The notes below the pieces were generated by a model. The model was not told the origin of the DNA. It did not search any database and saw only the letters and a list, made by a program, of their open reading frames with translations. The translations under genes and the position numbers were made by a program. A stretch of DNA of 64,000 nt from Emydura subglobosa (lineage: Eukaryota > Chordata > Testudines > Chelidae), in the NCBI GenBank assembly GCA_007922225.1, contig ML680037.1:2772876-2836875 (forward strand). Reading direction: 5' to 3'. Each line of letters starts with the position of its first letter. Position 1 is the first letter of the stretch. Shown here one piece after another: positions 46,808-58,340 of the stretch.

Positions 46808-47530
46808 ATAAAGGGAATATAAAACAGCCTCTGGTGAGCTATAGCCCTAATTAGAAAGAAAATTAACAGGTATTAGATTAGCAGAATCCCTGCCAGTAAA
46901 GTATGTAGGGGATATCATTAAAGAGGCAGACCTTTTCGGTGTTTTATGTTCCACTGAAGTTGATCACCTTTTTAATTACTTCTGCCATTATGAAAAGCTA
47001 ACCGGATTCTTTAACTTAAAAGACTAGAACAGAATAGCAGAGAGGTTCATAAATCATCCTGGAGGACAAAGGGAGAAGGGGGGGAGTTATATATCTACCA
47101 CTTTCTTTTCCCTCACAAAAAGTGTTCTGCTTAAGCTGTTTGCTTGTTTTTCCCCCTGAATGGTTAGTAATTATAGCATCATTCACAGTGGTAGTTATGG
47201 TTTTGTTTGCACTTCCATTGTATACTACTATTTTTCTAGGTTTAGAACTAGCTATAAAACAAGCTCTATGCTGAAATTTGTTACAGTCTCAACCCAGCTG
47301 TAAAATTTTCTTAATTCCATTTTTTTTCATTTTGCAAAGAAAATTAAAAAAAAAAAAAAAATCAGTATGACCCTTTAGATCAATGACATGCAAAAATGAC
47401 ATTTTTCTGGTTGTTAAGTGTTCAGTAGTGTGGGTGCTTCTGTTGTCCCGTCCCCTACTTTTTCAGGTTGTTATCTAGTCCCATTCTGGTCCTTCATTTC
47501 TCTTTCCTTTCTTCCCTCTATCAAATTCCT
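46808..47530 (-). repeat. Right arm of the long inverted repeat with conserved core
   Basis: Reverse complement of 39745-40523 as described there. The near-identical core corresponds to about 46810-47075, containing for example AGGTATTAGATTAGCAGAAT and TTGATCACCTTTTTAATTAC. It has AT-rich homeodomain-site-like words (TTAATTA, CTAATTAG) but no splice pattern or codon structure. Beyond 47530 similarity is doubtful. Confidence 0.85.
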
Positions 47531-49023
47531 GCCTTGGTATTAGACCCACTTCCCATGATAGCAAGTGCCACAAGCAGCCAGTGGTGTTATCAAATGAAGC
47601 TCAGAGTCAGAATGGAACCTCTATTTCCCAAGTTTTCTGAGGAGGAAGTGTGTATTTTTTTTTTTAATTTGTAATTAGCATCATCCTTAACCCACAAAAT
47701 CTTAATAAATCAGAAAGGAGATTAAAATTCACAATGAAAATCTTGAAATCTATATTAGCATTTTTCACGACAATAGTGCAGATTTCCTGACTTCATTCAG
47801 CCTTGTACATGCTGATGAGCCCTGCCCAGACACGGATTCTCAGGTTCACTTATGGCCAGGAAAAGGTCAGTGGAAGTCCCTAGTATTTGGCCGAGCCTGT
47901 TACCAAGTATATACACAGAGTTCCTGATTTGCAACTCTCAGACAGAAAGGAATATATTTCTGTATTTGTTTCTGGGTGATGTCTTGGTTTGAGCCCTTTC
48001 AAGATGGAACAAGACACTAAATGTAACAGTTCAATTTCTTCATCCCAAGGCTTTCTAGTAAATTTCCAAAAGGTTTTGCACATTTCACACTAGCCAACAC
48101 CAAATTGCACAAGAGTATTTTCTAAGAAGAGAGATAATTCAATCAAGGAAGTGAAGGGGTGGTTCATATCCACTGCATCTCATCATTCAAAATGCTAATG
48201 AGCCTTCATGGAATGTGGATATCCTGAAAGAGACCTGCCAACTTAGCAAAGCTTCATGTGTCCTCTCCAAAAATTTCTGCAGTTGCCATCTCCAGTCATG
48301 TGACTCCAACAACATTGCAAGATATTTGTCCCTTGAGCCATCAGCTTCAAATAGTGACATCCAATCAGAAAACCAGACCAAGAGATGGCCACTACAGATA
48401 AACTCTCCAGCTCTATAAGATAGTAACTATCACAATATGTTGTCCAGGGTAAGTGAATCCACAAATAGACAAATCAAAAGTATAAATGTGGCAGATTTGC
48501 CAATCACACAGCTCGTGTTATTTCAAGACAAGGAACGTGACTCATGGACACATTGGGCAAGGAGGGGAAAGCAACAGTACAAAATCATCATGCCTGCAAA
48601 ACAGAGGCAATATTGCTAATGCGGTGAACAGAGTAAACACTAGCCGTGCTTCAGGCCCTATGCATCAAAAACCAATGCACTGAGTAGAAAGTATGAGAAG
48701 GCAATCAGTGGCTCCTGTGGAATGGAAATGCTTATCAGTCCCTGTTCCACTGCCTGATGCAGACATTTGAAATACCAATGTGAACTCTTTTTGCAAATCA
48801 ACAAAATACCAAGACTCACATTTTCTTCAGATACAGAAATCCAGGGGGAAAGCTATGGATGCGCAGTCCCATCCCTGGGAAATTGGTCTTATCCAATGCA
48901 TTCCTTCTTTTCTGCTGATATCTAGTACCCCAAGGCAAGAAAGACAAGAGACTGCATCGGTAATATTACTGAATCTGTTCTGGCTCCTGCAGTGCTGATT
49001 TTTGGAACTGCTGAAATTATACC
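47531..49023. other. No gene recognised
   Basis: No supported gene or repeat. Short frames at 48187-48683 overlap in several phases. Confidence 0.5.
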
Positions 49024-49480
49024 CTGTGACAGGGAGCTGGGAGAGACCGGGCTGATTCAGCCCTCTGCCACTGGTGCCCTAATTGGAGGGAATGGGAAAA
49101 CGCTGAGTGAACCCTGCACAGAATGGGTTGAAGAGGAGCAGCTGCCAGGCTCGTTAGCCAGGCACTATACAGACTTCCAGGAAGGAAGTGCAGGGTGGGG
49201 GCAAACAGTGAGCAAAAGGAGAGGCTAGAACAGGAGGGTGAGCTGCCCTTGACCAGCGGCTGGAGCAGTGAGGCCTTTGGGGCTGGTAGGCTGGAGTGTA
49301 TTTGAAACTGGTGGTGGGAAAAGCCTGTGAATAAAGAGCACTAGTGGGAGCATGAAGCTGTGGTTTGTGGGCACAGAGAACCTGAGCAGCAGGGGGGCCT
49401 GTGTGAACTTGCTACATAGCCCCATCACTTTATTCATCTGCACACCTGGAAGCATTCACTACCTCAGACCTCCTGGTCTG
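49024..49480. repeat. Possible LTR-like or unclassified GC-rich repeat
   Basis: It begins TGTGACAGGGAGCTGGGA at 49024, carries AATAAAGAGCAC near 49330 (a possible polyadenylation signal) and is G-rich throughout, all consistent with a solo LTR. There is no duplicate copy, no clear CA end and no target duplication, so this is a guess from composition. Confidence 0.3.
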
Positions 49481-50149
49481 TCCAGAAACAGGAAAACTAC
49501 TAACTCAGTGTTCCAGTGTTCAGAACACATTTACCTCACTATGCCCAACTACAGGTAATCAAGTCCACATCAGCCAAATCACAGGCCTGGCTTGCAAATG
49601 TGCCTTGGCGATTCCATCCATTATAGGAATGAACAAACCTTTCTGGATTCATCTCACAGTCACTTATTACTGCTCAAAGATTTAAAAAAAAAAAAAATCT
49701 CCCCAGGGCAGCACTGGTCGACTCATATTGGTGCTGAATGCTCCTACCGAGCCACCCTTCAAGCCGCGGGTGGGCGTCATGGGGTGAGCTGGGTGCCCTG
49801 TCAAGGAAGACTCCACCCTACAACTTCCATTTTATAAAAAGGGGTGCTTGGCTTAGATTCAGCATTCATAGCAAACGCCATCTCTTCCTTTCACAGCTCA
49901 TCAGAGATGGTGCAGCGTTTTGGGAGGATTAACTCAATACCTCCACGACAAACCCAGTGACGTAGGCTGGACGGCACAGGGCAGTTAGAATCACGCTCAT
50001 CAGAACAAAGCACTTAGTAGATCCACAGCTCTGTTAGTATTACCTGCTATCAACAGCCTAGAAAAACATCAGATCTTTCAACTGGAAAAAAATTGATGTT
50101 ATCCTTGCTGGAAAAAAATATTGTGTTAAAGAATCCTACAGTCTACCAA
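49481..50149. other. No gene recognised
   Basis: Mixed DNA with an A13 tract near 49684. Nothing nameable. Confidence 0.5.
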
Positions 50150-50950
50150 GACCTTAACCCTCTGGTGTATGGTCGGTGTGCCTGTCCCCCTTTTGCGGTG
50201 GGGGTGAGGGCAGCTATAGGCCCATGGCTGAGCCAGCTCAGGTGTCTTTAGTCCCCAGGTTGTGTGGCATAACAGTCAGAGTCAATATGGCACTCCTGGA
50301 CCTTCAGGTAGGACAAAGCTACTGACAGTCTAAGAGCTCAGGCCCTCCGGCAGGGCTGAGCAACTAACAGTCTCGGGGACACAGCCCTCAGGCAGGGCAA
50401 AGCTGCAAACAGTCTGGATGGGTTCTAGCCCTCAGAGCTGCAAACACCGGCTGTACGGCTTAAGTTGGATAGGCTGCCACTCTGGGGCTGGAGTTAACTG
50501 CAGGGGGTAAGGGACCTGGGCCCACGCTAGTCCACCAGGTCCCTAACAGTGGCAGAGGGTCAGGACTGCAACACATCCCCCTGGGCCACTTCTTACCCCA
50601 TCCCCTCCTGTGGTGGTCTGGGCATCCACAGAGTCTTCAGGTCCCCTGACTTGAGTAGTTTTCAGTGGCCCTAACCCCCCTTGGGCATCTCCCATCATCT
50701 TCGCATATGCCTTGGTCTCAACTTGGCTGGCTTCTATGGCTGAGATATTCGGCAGTTCCCAGGCTGGATCCGGCAACTTGCATCCTCCCCTTCTGTGGTC
50801 AGCCCTGGCTGAACTGAGTAGCTCCCTTTCATAGATGGGTTCCAGCCAGAGCATGCCCAACAGGGCTGAGGCCGCCTCAGCCTACAAGATGGAATTAACC
50901 CCTGCTGGGCCAGTGCGGTGTGCCCAGTCACACCCTCCAAAATCAACTAT
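50150..50950 (-). repeat. LTR-like repeat with internal degenerate tandem units
   Basis: 50300-50450 has three to four copies of a roughly 45-bp unit (CAGG(C/T)AGG(G/A)CAAAGCT..ACAGTCT). Downstream blocks CACCAGGTCCCTAACAGTGGCAG, CTTACCCCATCCCCTCCTG and GGCTGAGGCCGCCTCAGCC are ones I associate with a common turtle LTR read antisense. No internal coding region adjoins it, so it would be a solo or fragmentary LTR. Confidence 0.45.
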
Positions 50951-52012
50951 TGCACAAAAGCCCTACTCAGTGTCTACTGCGTGGGCTGAGAAGTCTTTCC
51001 ATCATACAAAGAAATATGTCAGCTGGCTACCTGGCCATCTACTCAGTCGTTCTGCAGGCACAGCAAAGAGGATGAACAAGCGTTGTCAAGAGCCTTTGTT
51101 GACAGAGGGCCACCACATACAGTGGTGTCTCAGTATCTCCTAATGAAACTAATCTTCTTTTGGTACATAGTCAAGATATGGAGGTTTCAGTGCTTTAAAA
51201 ATCCAATTATTAAAATAGGAAGCCTGGATATGAAAGAAAAATTTTCCTCAATAGTTTTTCTTCAAATCTTAAGGCTCTCTGTCTAATCCCTCCTTAAGTG
51301 ACATATATTTAAAGTTACATTTGACCTTGTAGCTTGTTCTGCTCTGTAAATAGATCTCTAAGGAAAAGAGAACGTAATATTTTAATATACTGTTAATGCA
51401 GCCAATAGAAATTATTGGAATATATTTCATCTTTAGATCTCAGCTGTGGGGTTTCCCAGAAAGAGGAGCCAACCATCCTTCTTATGATTTACAGACCTGA
51501 GGTAAAATCCTAGTCCTATTGAAGTCAATGAGAGTTTTGCCACTGATTTCAGTGAAGCCAGGATTTCACCCCAGTCCTTCCTCCTACAACTACAGAGCAG
51601 AGGAAAATTCATTGCTGAAAAGATGAGCTTGGATATTTGGAAAAGAAAAACTATTTACTAACAAATTCCTCTAACCCACAGGTCTAACACAAAAATAATT
51701 ATATACATTTTCCCAAACTTTTTGAGAGAAATTCCTTCCAGCTTCCAACTTATCCATAGACTGTTTGATTGGAAGGTGGGTTTCTTCCCCCTTGCTAAGT
51801 GAAAAGTGACTGGAAATGTAAGTGGCAATACAAACTTAACTACTGCAGTAGCAGTACCAGTTACTTCTATAATAACGTTGATCCCTCCACTGTGGAGTAA
51901 ATCATTTATAAGAGGAATCCAGAAGAGGAATCCTGTTATAAAGAAGGCCAAAAACCTCCATTTGAACAAGCATTTCCTGTATCACAGCTGAAGTCTAACA
52001 GACACTCTACAG
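50951..52012. other. No gene recognised; one short palindrome
   Basis: 51501-51570 is a short palindrome (GTAAAATCCTAGTCC..TTGAAGTCAATGAGAG / TGATTTCAGTGAAGCCAGGATTTCAC). The rest shows nothing nameable. Confidence 0.5.
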
Positions 52013-52388
52013 CAGGGGAGCCAAGTCACTTCATATGGCGGGCCTGATCTGATACTCTGCCATTTGGAGTGGGCCACATTAAGCACAAGTTATGGACTAT
52101 GAAGGTTGTGATTTTTAGAGTGCATCGGAGTGTTACGCTCTAACTCCTCCATGTCGACCTCACGCTAAATGTTCCTTAGTGTTCATTGATGTAATCCTAT
52201 TCGAAACAGAACTACATCAATGCACACTAGGAGAGTCTACATGAGGAAGTCAGAGCACAATACACTGGTGCAGTCTACAAATCACACCTAGTAGTGAACA
52301 TTCCAGGATCATGTAGACAAGCCCAAAAATTCATGAGAAATCCACGGGCCAGATGAAACAGTTCAGTGGCCTGGTTTTGATATCCCTG
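52013..52388. mobile_element. hAT MITE carrying a nested palindromic element
   Basis: Ends are CAGGGGAGCCAA (52013) and TTGATATCCCTG (ends 52388); the inverted match is weak (about 8 of 12) but the flanks CTCTACAG (52005-52012) and CTCTACAA (52389-52396) match at 7 of 8. GCGGGCCTGATCTG near the left and GGGCCAGATGAAACAG near the right are hAT-derivative words. Inside, 52108-52288 is a separate hairpin: GTGATTTTTAGAGTGCATC.. against ..CAGTCTACAAATCACAC, arms of about 85-95 bp. Confidence 0.75.
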
Positions 52389-52984
52389 CTCTACAATCTA
52401 CAGAAGACTTTGAAGCAAAGAAACCATTCTCCAACTGGTAAAAAGCAAAGCAAAATCCTGGATGCAGAAAGGGATAAATAAATATAACTGGACATACCCC
52501 TCAGAAGACAGAAAGCTGCAACAGTAGTTGCAAAAGACTTGAGGGTGCAAGTTTCCTTTTTATTCAACCCTTCCAGCGCAGCTCTTGGCTTGTACATAAA
52601 AACCAAGGATAAAATAAAAATAAAGGAGCAAACCCTAGGGGGATTTTTTTTTAAATACATAAGTCTGAGTGCTTTGAAAAAGCAGTTTAAAATGGTTTGA
52701 GACAACACCTTGATGTTCTTTCTGGTTTTCAGATCCCTGCTTTGGGATGAGGGGTCACTAACAAATTAAGGACAAGAGATTTTCTGATAAATAAAACAAT
52801 ACCTTTTTATAACACATGTAAAAATACAATTAAATATTTATACAAGTGAATCCAAAACACGTCTCACTTGCAAACCAATGATCTACGAGCAATTTTTTAC
52901 ACAAAAACACAGAGTTTGAACTTCTTAGTGAAACCTCATAGGACAGGAACTATCCAAAAATTTCATCATTTCTGTAAACACTGC
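52389..52984. other. No gene recognised
   Basis: AT-rich DNA between the hAT element and the CR1 fragment. Confidence 0.5.
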
Positions 52985-54858
52985 AGGTGGAAGTCAAACT
53001 CAAACAGCTTAATGGGACTAAATCGGGGGCCCCAGATAATCTCCATCCAAAAATATTAAAAGAACTGGAACATAAAATTCCAAATCCAATAGCAATGAAT
53101 GAATCTGTAAACTCAGGGATCATACCCTATGACTGGAGAATTGCTAATATAGTTCCTGTTTTTAAGAAATGGGGAAAAAGTGAACCAGGAAACTATTAGG
53201 CCTATTAGTTTGACCTCAATTGTATACAAGGTCTTGGAACAAATTTTTAAAGAGAAAGTAGTTAAAGGACATAGAGGTGAATTGTAATTGGGATAAAATA
53301 CAAAATACAAAAGATAGATTTGTGCCAGACCAACCTCATCTCCTTCTTTGAGAAGAAACTGGTTTTTTTAGACAAAGGAAATGCAGTAGATCTAATCTAC
53401 CTGGATTTCAGTAAGGCATTTGAAACAGTTCCACAATGGGAAATTAAATTGCAGAAGATAGGCATTAATATGAGAAATGAAAGGTGGCTAAGGAACTAGT
53501 TAAAAGGGAGACTACAATGGATCCTGCTGAAAAGGGAACTGTCAGGCAGGAGAGAGGTTACTAATGGAGTTACTCAGGGATCAGTCTTGGGACCAATCTT
53601 ATTTAACATTTTTATTACTGACCTTGACACAAAAAGTGGGAGTGTGCTAATAAAATTTGCAGATGATACAAAGTTGGGAGGTACAGCCAATACGGAAGAG
53701 GACCGGAATATCGTACAAAAAGGTCTGGTTGACCTTGTAAACTGGGGTAATAGAAACAGGATTAAATTTAATAGTGAAAAGTCATGCACTTAAGGACTAA
53801 CTAGAATTTTTGCTATTAACTGTGGATTTATCAGTTAGAAGTGACAGAGAAGGAGAAAGACTTGGGTGTACTGGTTGATCACAGGATGACTATGGAAAAG
53901 GCTAATATAGTCCTAGGATGCATCAGGCAAAGTATTTCCAGTAGAGACAAGAAAATGTTAGCACCATTATACAAGGCTCTGATGACACATGATCTGAAAT
54001 ACTGTGTGCAGTTCTGGTCTCCCATATTTAAGAAATATTAATTCAAACTGGAATAGGTGCAGAGAAGGGCTACTAGGATTATCCAAGAAATGGAAAACCT
54101 ACCTTATGAGGGAAGACTCAAAGAGGTTGGTATGTTTCACCTAACCAAAAGAAAGCTATGGGGAGATATGATTGCTCTTTATAAATACATCAAAGGGATA
54201 AATACCAGGGAGGGAAAGGAGTTATTTAAGTTACACATCAATGTGCACACAAGAACAAATGGATATAAAAAGGCTTCAAATTAAATGATGGTTTTTAACT
54301 ATCAGAGAAGTGAAGTTCTGGAACAACTTTCTAAGGGGAACAATGGGGGCAAAAAACCTAACTGGTTTCAAGACTGAGCTTGATAAGTTTATGGAGGGGA
54401 TGGTATGATTGGACTGCCCACAGTGACATGTGGCCCATCAGTGACTGCCAGTAGCAGAAATCCCCAATGGCTGGAGATAGGACACTAGATGGGGAGGCTT
54501 CTGAGTTACTACAGAGAATTATTTCCCAGGTATCTGCCTGGTGGGTCTTGCCCACATCTTCAGGGTCTAACTGATCCCCAAATTTGGGGTCAGGAAGGAA
54601 TTTTCACCTGGGTAAGATTGACCCAGAGACCCAAGGGGTGGGATTTCGCCTTACCCTGCAACATGGGTATGGGTCACTTGCAGGTTTAAATTGAATGTAA
54701 ATGGTGAATTCTCTGTAACTTGAAGTCTTTAATCCATTATTTGAGGACTTCAGTAACTCAGTCAGAGGTGAGTGGGTGACGTTCTGTGGCCTGCAATGTG
54801 CAGGAGGTCAGACTGGATGATCATGATGGTCCCTTCTGACCTTAAAGTCTATGAAGAC
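52985..54858 (+). mobile_element. CR1 LINE, 1.9 kb, RT domain through 3' tail
   Basis: This is the longest CR1 copy in the window. It starts inside the RT with a block reading LNGTKSGAPDNLHPKILKEL, then WRIANIVPVFKKW. The YLDFSKAFET-like sequence lies near 53398-53430 and the catalytic block FADDTKLGG near 53660-53685, preceded by GPILFNIFITDLD. The connection region QRRATRIIQEMENLPYEGRL is at 54057 and YKYIKGINTREGKELFKL at 54180. The 3' UTR contains GGAGGTCAGACTGGATGATC and ends near CTTAAAGTCTATGAAG. Several frameshifts and stops (for example after 53199 and 53793) show it is inactive. The endonuclease and ORF1 are absent by 5' truncation. Confidence 0.95.
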
Positions 54859-57800
54859 TTAAAAATCCCCTCAGTGGTGAGAAAATACTCCAACATTGCC
54901 AAACAAGTGACCTCAGTAGTCAAGTGAAGAACTGGAGAATGAAATGTTGACCTATAGCAGGATGGTTCAAGAGTAAAAGATACATGCCTAGCTCTGACAT
55001 ATCTAGATACATTTATCGTACATCATACTTAGCCAGATATGTGTATCTTTTGTTAAATAAACACATCTAGCTATCTACCCTAGATTCTTCTCTCTTGGTG
55101 ACATTCACACTGGACAGAAAACTCTCTGCCACTGAAGCTAGGGTTAAGTAGGACTTAAATAAAGGGGAGGGCTTGTGCTGGCTCTCAGCCCAGGGGTGAA
55201 TTTCACCATATATCAGTGACTAACCTTACAATGCAACCCCATTCCAAGAGTCCCAGGCCCAAGGAGAAAATGCATCTGCAAACCATCTAGTCATTAATAG
55301 AAAAGTATTGCCCTTCCATGAGACTTTTCTTCTTGGAAAATGAAACACTAAGCAGTTCCTGTGAAAGGAAAAACTAGACTTTGGGAAAAGGGACTCTTCA
55401 GAAGCCCCTCTGCCTCCCTCCCCCGGTCCCCTTGTGTCTGCTTTTCAGTAGCTGCACCAGCACTTTGTGAGCAATGAAACAGACCATTTCCATTCTCATT
55501 CCCTGTGATAACAGAAGGAGGGTATGTGTGGTTCCAGAACCTCAGACTCTCTTGGCAGATGGTGAGGTTTTTCTGTATGCCTTAGTCTTTGCCATTAGTC
55601 CATAATCTGCACCCCAGTTTCCCAGGGACCACAGAGAGGATGATGAACTTTATATAGCTCTCCTTTGGGAGTGGGTGAATCACAGAGTAACATCTAAACA
55701 CTTCTGTGCTCCACAACTATGTAACCTCACAGCTGAATATCAGCTACAGCAAATAAGTTTCAGATGAAAAAATAAAAATCAGACAGGAGAATAAGCATAG
55801 CAAGAGCGCCAGTCTCCACCTCAAAGATCCAATTTAAAAATTAAAGGAAAGAAAAAGAAGAAAATAACAAAATCAGCCAGGGAAGAGCCACAACTAAATG
55901 CAGGCAAGAGTCTGAGAAGGCCCTAGGTGTGCCATATTCTTAGCCTTGGTGTCCTCTGTGTTTTTCTAAAGTTTCTAAAACGTGTATTCTGTAGCTGTTG
56001 GAGGAGTCTATTTGAAGGCTCTTTCATGATTTATTATTTTCACTGGAGAGGGCACAGAGCCATGTTTTTATAAATGTTTGGCCACTCTGTTTGGTATCTG
56101 AGCTGTATCTCATGCACTGTTTGTCATTTCACACCACTTAGAACAAATCCCATCTGGCTAGAGTCCTAGTCCTGTGGACTGTGAGTCATGGCTATTAAAT
56201 GACCATCATGTGATCTTCTGCATGCTGCCATGGGTAGTATATGACACTGTCAAGTTATACGGTATCTTATCACAGAACAGCATCTGGAGAAAAGGGGATC
56301 ATCATAAATATACAATTTAAGCACAGCTTTCTAAACAAAATAGAAGAGGTTTGTTTTAGTATGAGTAATGGGATATGGGTCCCTAGAACAGGAACAGAGA
56401 CACAATGGGGTAGATGGTTTTGGGTTTCAGGGGATCTTCAGGTTTGGGGTGCCGTCAACTGATTCTTCACGGAAGAGGTGGGGAAGAAAGGGAACTGACC
56501 CTGCCCCTACTGGAAGTATTTAGAAAAATTAAGAAACTCCTTGACAGAAATCTTGTTGTGGGTTTCCCGTGGAGGTTATGATCTAAAACAGTCCTGTTAA
56601 TTTCTGGCACCACTATAAAATGAACTGAAATTACGTCCACCTAACTGTCAGATTCTTGGGACAGAATAAGAATAATTTGCAGAACTGACAAATAAATGAG
56701 ATTCCAATTCATTGTTTTAAAATAAATTAATCAGATTACCTTCATCAGAATGAGACTGACCGACTGTGGAAATTGACATTTTCTGTTCATCTATGGGCCA
56801 GCAATAGCCCATGTTAGTGGATTTACTTTATAATCCATTTCATGCTAATCAATATCATGCAGGAATCAGGTATCAGAAATTATATGGGAGAAATCTAGGA
56901 GGGAAAAATGTTCTTTCTAGAGAATAGCATATTCATATTTGGATTAGGTGGCTTCATTCCCTATAGAAATGAGACAGACAAACTTCTTGTTGCCAGTGAT
57001 GAAGAGAAAGTCCATCACAGGCAGGAGAGAGGAAAACTCTAGCAGCCTAAGTTACAATTGTCCATTACTTTCTGCTACAGTATGACCAAGCTATTGAAAC
57101 TGATATTATCCAGTCAAATCAATCAATATAGTTGTCTTTTAGAGAATACCATGAAACTATATCATCATTCAAAAGAAATCATCCTCTCAGCCAGCAACAC
57201 TTTCAGGGTTATTTTCAAAACTCCTTCCTCAGTGCTGGATCTAATATGAGTTCTCCAGCTGATTGCTCTGTCTTAGATTTGTTTTCCATTCTTTCTATGC
57301 TTTTTCCTCTCTATCTCCCACCATCAATGCCTTCCCATTACAGAGAACTGCTGGTGATTGTACCTTTTCTAATATTTCCATCATGGAATAACAAAGCAGT
57401 TAGCTTTTCTCAGGTCAGCATGGTTACGTATTCATATCACATGTTTTCCAGGGCTTTCCAGCAGAGACATTCCAGGATGTGTTATACTTCTCTGAGACCT
57501 CTGCATTGAAGTCCACAGCAGGGCCAGCAGAGTCAGGTAAATCTCTTTTGCAGTATATCAACAATGATGAAGGGTTTGTTGGAGGCATATACCCTTGAAT
57601 TAGGAGAAGGTTTTTCCAAACAGGTATCTAGCCAAACTTATCCAACCTAATCAAATGCACAATTATAAAATGGACTAAACAGCTGGTCAATAGTATCATG
57701 GAAAGGAATTTAGGGTTACCATGGTTAATACATTGGATTTGAGTCATTGAGCCTGTTAGGAAAAAAAAGACAGTTGCTATACTGGGCAGTATTGATAGGG

Positions 57801-57867
57801 ACATCATGCTAAAAATATAATTATGCCACCAGGGACAGCTCAGCTGGAGTCCTGCATTCACTTTTTA
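54859..57867. other. No gene recognised
   Basis: AT-rich DNA with no coding domain, RNA gene or element ends that I can support. The open frame 57132-57509 (125 codons) shows no family resemblance. Confidence 0.5.
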
Positions 57868-58340
57868 AAAAGACAGACAAATTGGAGAGAGAGAGAGTTT
57901 CAAGGGGAGCCATAAAATTAAGGAAAATGTTGGGAAATAAAATTTATAAGGAAGGATGAACAGACCTGGGCATGTCCAGTCTGCAGGAAAAAAAGGACTA
58001 TGGGAAAACAGGGTTGTTTATAAATGGATATTATACAGGAGACAAATCAATCTCATTAGTCAATGGGGAAGATCAGGAAGTAATGGAATCAAGCATTAGC
58101 AAGGAAAATGTAGGTTAAATATTAGAGAAATCTTCATAACTATATGAGCAGGCAGCAACAGAGCAGGCTGCCAAGGGAGAAACAAGCTGCCAAAGGAGGT
58201 TATGAAATCATCTTCACTGAGGATATTGAAGACACCCATCTACCAGGAGTGATTTGAGGATATAATTTATAATGCCGAAGAATAGATTGGATAACCCACT
58301 AGAGGTCCCTTTTAATCCAAACGATCCTATGGTTTTATGG
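57868..58340 (+). mobile_element. CR1 LINE 3' fragment
   Basis: The words AATTGGAGAGAGAGAGAGTTTC, TTAAATATTAGAGAAATCTTCATAAC, GCCAAAGGAGGTTATGAAATC and CCACTAGAGGTCCCTTTTAATCC followed by GATCCTATGGTTTTATGG run in CR1 order from the C-terminal coding block to the tail. Frames are broken. Confidence 0.82.

Noticed and set aside
57132..57509. 125-codon plus-strand frame as a gene
   Set aside because: No recognised domain and overlap with another frame (57058-57249); unremarkable as a chance frame.
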